Source: Prevotella sp. (GTDB lineage Bacteria > Bacteroidota > Bacteroidia > Bacteroidales > Bacteroidaceae). Taken from it: DNA of 64,000 nucleotides. Below, one piece after another: positions 56,439 to 64,000 of the stretch; the first letter of the stretch is position 1; each line of letters begins with the position of its first letter. The notes under the pieces were generated by a model. It was not told where the DNA came from. It saw only the letters and a list, made by a program, of their open reading frames with translations, and made no database searches. The DNA lies in assembly GCA_021204905.1 (NCBI GenBank), contig JAJPYN010000019.1, positions 124,001 through 188,000 on the forward strand. Reading direction: 5' to 3'. Made by a program: the position numbers and the translations under genes.

Positions 56439-58787
56439 ATGCGGAAGGCTATAATCATTTTTCTTTGGGCATTGCTTGCGGCGGTTGTCGTGAGCGCCGC
56501 CGGTGTGTTCTTCGCCATTTGGAACGGGTGGATAGGATATATGCCCGACTTGGAGGATTTGCAGAATCCTATCAGCAAGAGTGCTACACAGATCATCTCG
56601 TCAGACGGCAAATTGCTCGGCACGTGGAGCTATAACAAGGAGAACCGCGTTATTGTAGACTATAATGAAATCTCCGAGAACGTCATCAAAGCGTTAGTTG
56701 CCACGGAGGATGCGCGTTTCTATGACCATTCCGGCATCGACTTCCGCGCCTTGCTGCGTGCCGTTGTGAAGCGCGGAATGTTCGGCAGCGAGAGTGCGGG
56801 CGGCGGGTCGACCATCACGCAACAGTTGGCAAAACTCGTTTATACGCAGCGTGAAGGCATCGCGCACAACAGTACGGAGCGCCTTATGCAGAAGCCTATC
56901 GAGTGGGTGATAGCCGTCAAGCTCGAACGCTATTATACGAAAGAGGAGATCCTCGCGCTATATCTCAATCAGTTTGATTTCCTCCATAACGCCGTCGGCA
57001 TTAAGACTGCGGCGAACACGTATTTCTCTAAGGAGCCGTCGGAGCTGACAATCAACGAGGCGGCGTTGCTCGTGGGGCTGTGCAAGAACCCGTCGCTGTT
57101 CAACCCCGTGCGCTATCCCGAGCGTGCCACACAGCGGCGCAATGTTGTTTTGCAGCAGATGCGCAAGGAGAAATACATCACCTCCGCCGCCTACGACAGC
57201 CTCGCCGCAGAGCCGATAATGCTGCATTTCCGCCGCACGGACCATAAAGACGGCATCGCGCCTTATTTCAGGGAGTTCCTCCGCCAGTGCCTTACGGCGG
57301 ACAAGCCCGTGCGCGAGAACTATCCCGAATGGAACTACCGGCAGTTCGTGTCCGACTCTATCGCTTGGGAAAACGACCCGATGTACGGATGGTGCAAGAA
57401 GAACAGGAAGCGGGACGGCACGCCGTATAATATATATGAGGACGGTTTGAAGGTGTTCACCACTATCGACACGCGCATGCAGCAGTATGCCGAGGAGAGC
57501 GTCGAAGCGCATGTCGGCAAGTATCTGCAGCCCGCTTTTGACGCGGGAAACCGACACAAGCCCAATGCTCCGTTCACCGACCAGCTCACCCCAAGCGAGG
57601 TGGAGGCTATCATGAATCGTGCCGTGGTGCAGAGCGAACGCTACAACGTGATGCTGTCGGCAGGCTATTCGAAAGAGGAGATCCTCGCATCGTTCCACAA
57701 GAGAGTGCCGATGACGGTCTTCTCGTATAAAGGCGAGATTGACACGGTGATGACCCCGCTCGACTCCATTCGCTATTACAAATCGTTCCTGCGCGCGGGT
57801 TTCATGTCGATGGACCCGACAACCGGATATGTTAAAGCGTACGTCGGCGGGGTGAACTATCATTATTTCATGTATGATATGGTGTCGACGGGGCGCCGTC
57901 AAGTGGGCTCCACTATCAAGCCGTACCTCTATTCTCTTGCTATGGAAAACGGGTTTACGCCTTGCGACGAGGCACCTAACGTGCAGCAGACATATATCGT
58001 TGCGGGTCAGGCGTGGACACCGCGCAACTCCTCTAACGCCCGTTATGGCGAGATGGTAACGCTCAAATGGGGCTTGGCGCAGTCTAACAATTGGATATCC
58101 GCTTATCTGATGAGCCGCCTCTCGCCCGAGCAGTTTGTCGCGCTGTTGCGGGCATACGGCATCGACAATCCCGACATCCACCCGTCAATGTCGTTATGTC
58201 TCGGTCCGTGCGAGGTGAGCGTGTCGCAGATGGTGAGCGGATACAGCGCTTTCGTGAACCACGGCATCCGCACGTCTCCCGTATTCGTTACCCGCATAGA
58301 AGACAGTGAGGGCAACGTCCTTGCGGAGTTTTCCCCGCGTATGAACGAGGTGATTTCCGCCGATGCCGCCGACAAGATGCTCACGTTGCTGCGTGCCGTA
58401 GTGGATGAAGGAACGGCGCACCGAGTGCGGTTCAAGTATAATATTGAGGGGGAAATAGGCGGCAAGACGGGCACGACAAACCGCAACTCCGACGGCTGGT
58501 TTATGGGTTTCACGCCGCAACTGGTGTCGGGCTGTTGGGTAGGCGGCGAGGATCGCGACATCCATTTCGACTCGATGGTCTACGGACAAGGCGCGTCGAT
58601 GGCGCTGCCGATTTGGGCGTATTATATGCAGAAAGTGTATGCCGACCCGTCGTTAGGCTATTCCCCCGCCGTGAGGTTTGACCTGCCGGAGGATTACGAC
58701 CCGTGTGCCGCGACGGGAGAGGACGACTTTTCTCCCGATGAAGAGGACGACATGTCGGGCATAGACATAGAGTCGGTCTATGAATAA
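56439..58787 (+). CDS. Penicillin-binding protein 1A (transglycosylase/transpeptidase)
   Basis: VATEDARFYDHSGIDFRALLRAV; GGGSTITQQLAK; RQVGSTIKPYLYSLA; GGKTGTTNRNSDGWFMGFTP. Confidence 0.96.
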   Translation: MRKAIIIFLWALLAAVVVSAAGVFFAIWNGWIGYMPDLEDLQNPISKSATQIISSDGKLLGTWSYNKENRVIVDYNEISENVIKALVATEDARFYDHSGIDFRALLRAVVKRGMFGSESAGGGSTITQQLAKLVYTQREGIAHNSTERLMQKPIEWVIAVKLERYYTKEEILALYLNQFDFLHNAVGIKTAANTYFSKEPSELTINEAALLVGLCKNPSLFNPVRYPERATQRRNVVLQQMRKEKYITSAAYDSLAAEPIMLHFRRTDHKDGIAPYFREFLRQCLTADKPVRENYPEWNYRQFVSDSIAWENDPMYGWCKKNRKRDGTPYNIYEDGLKVFTTIDTRMQQYAEESVEAHVGKYLQPAFDAGNRHKPNAPFTDQLTPSEVEAIMNRAVVQSERYNVMLSAGYSKEEILASFHKRVPMTVFSYKGEIDTVMTPLDSIRYYKSFLRAGFMSMDPTTGYVKAYVGGVNYHYFMYDMVSTGRRQVGSTIKPYLYSLAMENGFTPCDEAPNVQQTYIVAGQAWTPRNSSNARYGEMVTLKWGLAQSNNWISAYLMSRLSPEQFVALLRAYGIDNPDIHPSMSLCLGPCEVSVSQMVSGYSAFVNHGIRTSPVFVTRIEDSEGNVLAEFSPRMNEVISADAADKMLTLLRAVVDEGTAHRVRFKYNIEGEIGGKTGTTNRNSDGWFMGFTPQLVSGCWVGGEDRDIHFDSMVYGQGASMALPIWAYYMQKVYADPSLGYSPAVRFDLPEDYDPCAATGEDDFSPDEEDDMSGIDIESVYE

Positions 58788-58831
58788 GGATTTATATAGG
58801 CGCCGGCTTTCAGACGCGTATCATCTCTTTT

Positions 58832-61381
58832 ATGATTTATCCTGCTGACTTTGAGGCGAAAATTGGCTTCTCGCGAATACGTGCGATGCTGCGTGAGGCG
58901 TGTATGTCGACACTGGGCGAGGAGAAAGTCGACAGCATGCAGATGATGTACTCTACGGCTGAGATACGCGAAAAGTTGGTGAGAGTGAGCGAGTTGCGCC
59001 TATTGCTGGCGGAGCGTGAGGATTTCCCGCTGACATATTACTTCGACATGCGGCAGAGCGTGAGCCGTCTGCGAATAGAGAACACGCATCTCGACGAGAG
59101 GGAACTGTTCGACTTACGCCGCTCCCTAGACACCATCCACACAATAAAGACAATCCTCGTGCCGGCGGAGTTCCGCTTGGGCGATGAGGTGAAATATCCT
59201 CATTTGCAGATACTTGCCGAGGAGGTGAGCAGCTTTCCCGAGATAGTAAGACGCATTGACGGCATACTCGACAAATACGGACGGCTGCGCGACACGGCAT
59301 CTCCCGAACTGCAAAGGATACGCCGCGAACTGAAACAAGCGGAGGGCAGCGTCTCGCGAACATTATATAATATATTGCGTCAGGCACAGCAAGACGGACT
59401 TGTCGACAAGGATGCCGCACCGACATTGCGCGACGGCAGACTGGTGATACCCGTCTCGCCGGCAATGAAACGCCGCATACCCGGCATAGTCCACGACGAG
59501 AGCGCTACGGGAAAGACGGCATACGTAGAGCCGACAGAGGTGGTGGAGGCGAACAATAAGCTGCGGGCATTGGAGGCGGAAGAGAAGAAAGAAACGGTCA
59601 GAATACTCACCGAATTTGCCAAAGTGCTGCGCCCCGACGCACGTTATATCGCGGCATCATACGACCTGTTGGCACACATCGATTTCCTCAGAGCCAAGCT
59701 GATAGTGGCGGAAAAATACGGCGGGATAGAGCCGGAAGTGGCGGACCGACCGCTAATAGACTGGGTGGAGGCGCGTCATCCCCTCTTGCAGGAGACGCTC
59801 GAGAAAGCGGGAAGGAAGATTGTACCGCTCGATATAAGCCTTAGCGAAGAGGGCAGAATACTCGTCATATCGGGACCTAACGCGGGCGGCAAGTCGGTGT
59901 GCCTCGAGACGGCGGGACTGTTGCAGTATATGCTCCAATGCGGTTTGCCCGTACCGATAAAGGATAACTCCCGTTGCGGCGTATTCTCCGACATAATGCT
60001 CGACATAGGCGACGAGCAGAGCATAGAGAACGACCTGTCCACCTACTCCTCACATCTGCGCAATATGAACCGTATGATGCGCAGCGCGTCGCCGAAGTCG
60101 CTGATGCTGATAGACGAGTTCGGCGCGGGCACGGAGCCGCAGATTGGCGGGGCGATAGCCGAGGCGATACTCACCCGGCTGTGGGAGAAAGGCACGTTCG
60201 CCGTCATCACAACCCACTATCAGAACCTGAAACATTTCGCCGACAATCACGAGGCAGTGGTCAACGGCGCAATGCTCTACGACCGCAATCGTATGCAGGC
60301 GCTGTTCCAACTGCAAATCGGGCGGCCCGGCTCGTCGTTTGCAATAGAGATAGCAAGGCAGACGGGTGTGCCCGAAGACGTGATACAGATGGCGGCGGAC
60401 ATAGTGGGACAAGACTATATCCAGGCGGATAAATACCTCCAAGACATCGTGCGCGACAAGCGTTATTGGGAAGCCAAGCGGCAGACAATCCACCAAAGGG
60501 AGAAGGATATGCAGCGCGCCATCGACCGCTACGAGACATCCCTCGCCGACATAGAGCGGCAGAGGAAAGACATTCTCCGGCGGGCAAAGGAGCAGGCGGA
60601 GGAGATTCTGCAAGAGAGCAACCGCCGCATAGAGAACACCATCCGCGAGATACGCGAGCAACAGGCGGAGAAAGAAGCCGTAAAGAAGATGCGCGAGGAG
60701 CTTGATACCTTCCGGCAGGAGGTGCAGGATATTGATACGAAATCCGCAGATGATGCCATTCAGAAGAAGATAGAGCAGATTACGGCGCGGCGGGAGCGGC
60801 AAAAGAAGCGCAAGGCGGAGCGGCAAAAGACAGCGGCGGACAGCACCAAACAGCAGCCCGAACAGCCGTCCGCAACCGAGATGCAGATAGTTTCGGGCGA
60901 CAGCGTGAGGATGAGAGGGCACGAGAGTGTCGGTACGGTGGAGAAGACCGACGGCAAAACGGCAACGGTCATCTTCGGGGAAATGCGGACGAAAGTGCCA
61001 GTCCGGCGGTTGGAGAAAGCCGATAACGCCGCCGGCAACGTATGCAAGCCCGACACGGCGGGAACCAAGCACACCGACCTGAACACGATAAGCGTCTCAC
61101 ATGCCACACGCGCCACGATAGACGAGCACCGCAAGGCATTCCGGCAAGAGATTGACGTGCGCGGCATGCGGGGCGACGAAGCGATGAACGCCGTGATGTA
61201 TTTCATCGATGACGCCATCCTCGCGGGCGTCAGTCAGGTACGTATCCTGCACGGCAAGGGCGACGGCATACTCCGCCAGATTATCCGCGACTACCTCGCC
61301 ACCGTGCCCGGCATAACCTCCTTCCGCGACGAGCATGTCCAGTTCGGCGGCGCAGGCATCACCGTCGTTGATTTTGAATGA
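58832..61381 (+). CDS. mutS2: Endonuclease MutS2
   Basis: VISGPNAGGKSVCLETAGLLQYM; LMLIDEFGAGTEPQIGGAIAEAIL; C-terminal Smr domain (VDVRGMRGDEAMNAV...VRILHGKGDGILR, read as IDVRGMRGDEA). Confidence 0.96.
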   Translation: MIYPADFEAKIGFSRIRAMLREACMSTLGEEKVDSMQMMYSTAEIREKLVRVSELRLLLAEREDFPLTYYFDMRQSVSRLRIENTHLDERELFDLRRSLDTIHTIKTILVPAEFRLGDEVKYPHLQILAEEVSSFPEIVRRIDGILDKYGRLRDTASPELQRIRRELKQAEGSVSRTLYNILRQAQQDGLVDKDAAPTLRDGRLVIPVSPAMKRRIPGIVHDESATGKTAYVEPTEVVEANNKLRALEAEEKKETVRILTEFAKVLRPDARYIAASYDLLAHIDFLRAKLIVAEKYGGIEPEVADRPLIDWVEARHPLLQETLEKAGRKIVPLDISLSEEGRILVISGPNAGGKSVCLETAGLLQYMLQCGLPVPIKDNSRCGVFSDIMLDIGDEQSIENDLSTYSSHLRNMNRMMRSASPKSLMLIDEFGAGTEPQIGGAIAEAILTRLWEKGTFAVITTHYQNLKHFADNHEAVVNGAMLYDRNRMQALFQLQIGRPGSSFAIEIARQTGVPEDVIQMAADIVGQDYIQADKYLQDIVRDKRYWEAKRQTIHQREKDMQRAIDRYETSLADIERQRKDILRRAKEQAEEILQESNRRIENTIREIREQQAEKEAVKKMREELDTFRQEVQDIDTKSADDAIQKKIEQITARRERQKKRKAERQKTAADSTKQQPEQPSATEMQIVSGDSVRMRGHESVGTVEKTDGKTATVIFGEMRTKVPVRRLEKADNAAGNVCKPDTAGTKHTDLNTISVSHATRATIDEHRKAFRQEIDVRGMRGDEAMNAVMYFIDDAILAGVSQVRILHGKGDGILRQIIRDYLATVPGITSFRDEHVQFGGAGITVVDFE

Positions 61382-61439
61382 ACCTTGAAAATTATTTAGT
61401 ACCCGAAACCAATCCGCACTGAAACCCTGACCCCGCTGC

Positions 61440-61510
61440 GTCGGGTTATAGTAGCTAATCGCGAAGCGCTGTCGAAGTGCAACGGAGAGAGAACTAAGAT
61501 AAACTTGCTT
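61440..61510. repeat. Diverged copy of the dispersed element with GCGAAGCGC hairpin-like core
   Basis: ATAGTAGCTAATCGCGAAGCGCTGTCGAAGTGCAACGGAGAGAGAACTAAGATAAACTTG. Confidence 0.75.
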
Positions 61511-61534
61511 CCGAAATTAATTCGCTCCTGAAAA

Positions 61535-62479
61535 TTATTTCACCAGCCGCAACCACTTCTTGCAATCGAACTTCGCCTCGGCGCGCCGCTCCACGTCTTT
61601 CGGGAGCTTTGAGAAGAAGTTGATGCCCGTGCGCGCCTCAACGCTGTCCACCGTTACGGCATAGCTCGCGACGGGCCGGTTGCTCTCGTCGTTGTTCATT
61701 ATGAAGCCAATCGCTTCGGCGCTATTGTCGCCCGTCCACCGCAGGACGACCTTAAAAAACTGCTTCGGCACCATCACCTTGTTTTTGCCGATGGTCTTGT
61801 AGGTCTCGCCCTTCTCGATGATCGGGCCGCAAACGATGTAGATGCTGTCGTACGCCACCGCCCACTTGCGGCACAGCGTCTCGAGCTCTTCCCAGTCGCC
61901 GGCGTTGAGCGTGTGGGTCTGCGGGCACATATTGCTGAAGAGGAAGCACTGGTTCATCGCCTCGCGCGAGTACTTGCAGTCGGCCGAAGGGCATTGGTGG
62001 CCGCGGTCGTAGCCGGAGCCGCGGTAGTCGCTGTCGAGCGCGATGGGCCCTTTCTTTATTGAGAAGTCAGGCTGGAAATCATTGGCACGTTTCTCCGTAC
62101 CTTGCGTCCGCTCTTTCGTGAGCACCCACGCCACCCAGTTGGGCACGCGCCGCTGCTTGTTGTACGACAGGGTGAAGCCTTCGTGAATGACAATCTCCTC
62201 GTCGCGGTCGGTGAGGTATGCGGGGATCTCGAGCCCTTTGGCTCGCACCTGCCCTCGCGAAGTTTTTTCCGGCTTTATCTTAATTGCTACTGCAGTCCCT
62301 TCGCCGCCCTGCGCCGCGCCATCCTCAGTTGTAAGTGTTCGGTTCGTTTCAACATTAGTCGAATTCGTTTCAACCTTAGCCTCTTCCTTACGGCTGTTGG
62401 CATACGACATGGCGACGGCAATGATGATTATCACAATCCAAAGGACTGCCTTGCCGCGCGGCGTGTTCTTCTTTTTCAT
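61535..62479 (-). CDS. DNA/RNA non-specific endonuclease, membrane-anchored or secreted
   Basis: N-terminal TM VLWIVIIIIAVAMSYA; YDRGHQCPSADCKYSREAMNQCFLFSNMCPQTHTLNAGDWEELE (DRGH motif). Confidence 0.94.
   Translation of the reverse strand: MKKKNTPRGKAVLWIVIIIIAVAMSYANSRKEEAKVETNSTNVETNRTLTTEDGAAQGGEGTAVAIKIKPEKTSRGQVRAKGLEIPAYLTDRDEEIVIHEGFTLSYNKQRRVPNWVAWVLTKERTQGTEKRANDFQPDFSIKKGPIALDSDYRGSGYDRGHQCPSADCKYSREAMNQCFLFSNMCPQTHTLNAGDWEELETLCRKWAVAYDSIYIVCGPIIEKGETYKTIGKNKVMVPKQFFKVVLRWTGDNSAEAIGFIMNNDESNRPVASYAVTVDSVEARTGINFFSKLPKDVERRAEAKFDCKKWLRLVK
62266..62376. repeat. Copy of the dispersed element plus GTTCGTTTCAAC repeats inside the endonuclease CDS
   Basis: GGCTTTATCTTAATTGCTACTGCAGTCCC...CTCAGTTGTAAGTGTTCGGTTCGTTTCAACATTAGTCGAATTCGTTTCAACCTTAG. 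Confidence 0.85.
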
Positions 62480-62567
62480 AAGCTTCGCATTAACAGTTAT
62501 TTTGCCGTAAAGTTAACGATAATCCTTTTCTTTTCTGCCCTTTTCATTACTTTTGTAAATCAAAAAA

Positions 62568-63266
62568 ATGCGTATGCGAATAGACATTATCAGCGTGTTC
62601 CCGACGATGTTCGAGGGCTTCTTGGGCGAGTCGATAGTCGGCAGGGCGCGGCGTAAAGGGCTTGTCGACATACATTTGCATAATCTGCGCGACTACACCA
62701 CCGACAAGTGGCGGCGCGTCGACGACTATCCCTACGGCGGCTTCGCGGGGATGGTGATGCAGATTGAGCCGATCGACCGTTGCATCACGAGCCTCAAGGC
62801 CGAGCGCGACTACGACGATGTGATTTTCACGTCGCCCGACGGCGAGCGGTTTAACCAGCACGTGGCGAACGACCTTTCTTTGGCGGACAACCTCATCCTG
62901 CTCTGCGGGCATTACAAAGGCGTGGACCAGCGCGTGCGCGACCATCTTATCACGCGCGAGATTTCCGTCGGCGACTATGTGCTCACGGGCGGCGAGCTTG
63001 CTGCGGCGGTCATCACAGACGCTGTGGTAAGGCTGCTGCCGGGGGCTGTGGGCGACGAGCAGAGCGCGCTCTCCGACTGCTTCCAAGACGACCTCCTCGC
63101 AGCGCCGATCTACACCCGTCCGGCGGAATATAAAGGTTGGAAAGTGCCCGAAATTTTGCTCTCCGGCCACGAGGCAAACATCAAGGAATGGGAGCTGAAC
63201 GAGGCGATGGAGCGCACGAGAAAGCTGCGGCCGGACCTGCTTGAAGGCAATCAGGAAACGAAATAA
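62568..63266 (+). CDS. trmD: tRNA (guanine37-N1)-methyltransferase
   Basis: [61 protein letters not shown]. Confidence 0.97.
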   Translation: MRMRIDIISVFPTMFEGFLGESIVGRARRKGLVDIHLHNLRDYTTDKWRRVDDYPYGGFAGMVMQIEPIDRCITSLKAERDYDDVIFTSPDGERFNQHVANDLSLADNLILLCGHYKGVDQRVRDHLITREISVGDYVLTGGELAAAVITDAVVRLLPGAVGDEQSALSDCFQDDLLAAPIYTRPAEYKGWKVPEILLSGHEANIKEWELNEAMERTRKLRPDLLEGNQETK

Positions 63267-63278
63267 ATAAATGCAACA

Positions 63279-63710
63279 ATGCTCCGGAGAACACTCATCT
63301 TATCCTTGTCTTTGCTCGTTGCCCTTGCTGCAAACGCGCAAAGCGGCAGGCCGTTCGAGCGAACCGTTTATTGCGACGATTTCAACATCTTCATCGTGAT
63401 GAATTTCTACGACAAAAACATCACCATCGCCGGGCAGGAATTCATGGGCGAGATGGACGGTTACATCGGCGACAAAGAGGATTTCCGCGCGTGGTTTATC
63501 CTCGACAGCAGTCTTGTCAGCGACGATGAGGCCACGCTCGACATCATCAACACCGAGGGCAGCGAGGACCTCACAGCCACCCTGACGCACAACGCCGACG
63601 GCACGTTCACGCTGCGGCAGACCAGCGGCGCCGTACTGAAAATCGCGCGCGGGCAGAAGTGGCAGAAGTTGCCGAAAACGCTCGTATTCACAACTAAGGC
63701 GAAAGAATAA
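63279..63710 (+). CDS. Secreted hypothetical protein
   Basis: Signal peptide MLRRTLILSLSLLVALAANAQS; 143 aa. Confidence 0.75.
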   Translation: MLRRTLILSLSLLVALAANAQSGRPFERTVYCDDFNIFIVMNFYDKNITIAGQEFMGEMDGYIGDKEDFRAWFILDSSLVSDDEATLDIINTEGSEDLTATLTHNADGTFTLRQTSGAVLKIARGQKWQKLPKTLVFTTKAKE

Positions 63711-63721
63711 ACCGCCGGAAG

Positions 63722-63752
63722 TTTGGCCGTTTGGCAGATTGCATTAACTTTG
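63722..63752 (+). promoter_or_regulatory. Putative promoter of the NfeD-like gene
   Basis: TTTG (63722-63725), 19 nt, TAACTTTG (63745-63752). Confidence 0.6.
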
Positions 63753-63827
63753 CCTTCGGGCGATTTGAAATCAAGACAAACCCTTTTCTTTCGCCTGAAC
63801 AAACCTTTTAAAACAACAGCAAATAAA

Positions 63828-64000
63828 ATGTTTGAATACCTTGCAAACAACCTGTGGGCACTATGGCTTTGCGTCGCCGTGGTGTGCCTCATCATCGAGC
63901 TCACCTCGTTCGATTTCTACGTAACATGCTTCGCCATCGGAGCACTGGGCGGCTTGCTCGGCGCACTCCTCGGCCTGCCGCTGTGGGCGCAGGCATTGCT
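63828..64000 (+). CDS. NfeD-like membrane protein (3' end beyond window)
   Basis: ATG at 63828: MFEYLANNLWALWLCVAVVCLIIELTSFDFYVTCFAIGALGGLLGALLGLPLWAQAL. Confidence 0.8.
   Translation, partial: MFEYLANNLWALWLCVAVVCLIIELTSFDFYVTCFAIGALGGLLGALLGLPLWAQAL

Noticed and set aside
56243-56623. 126-aa minus ORF ending GAVAQLVRASDS
   Set aside because: Spurious ORF running into tRNA-Met; this peptide is a classic tRNA-derived artefact.
56958-58181. 407-aa minus ORF opposite the PBP1A gene
   Set aside because: Antisense shadow; no recognizable motifs, whereas the plus strand has all PBP motifs.

Overview
This 64 kb window is a bacterial chromosome segment of Bacteroidales type. The evidence is SusC/SusD, TIGR04549-like and DUF4302-like lipoproteins, TAnnTTTG promoters, and C-terminal 'LAGQRV..G.Y/V..'-type secretion tails. 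Most of it is ordinary chromosome. On the minus strand there is an L-arabinose operon (SSS symporter-araD-araA-ribulokinase) and a five-gene SusC-SusD-metallohydrolase-DUF4302-secreted protein locus. The rest includes housekeeping genes (divIC, pyrC, plsC, mfd, trxB, rpmE2, serC, serA, hflX, fumarase, an EF-G paralog, hemW, ispE, PBP1A, mutS2, trmD, start of nfeD), several secreted/outer-membrane proteins, and two tRNAs (Lys-TTT, Met-CAT). I found no CRISPR array, rRNA, prophage or intact IS. The most unusual signal lies in the repeats. (1) A short dispersed element with core GTTTATCTTAGTTGCTACT, often linked to GTTCGTTTCAA-type repeats and GC-rich hairpins, occurs at about seven sites. One copy lies in frame inside an endonuclease CDS, a 20-nt core matches inside hemW in the same reading frame, and one copy supplies a stop codon. 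(2) Several intergenic spacers are 16-30 bp tandem repeats whose units include the stop or start codon of the adjacent gene. Other points of interest are an EF-G paralog lacking the catalytic PGH histidine (DCPGADDF) and a stand-alone MetH reactivation-domain protein. All calls come from reading the sequence and from memory of protein families; no database search was run.
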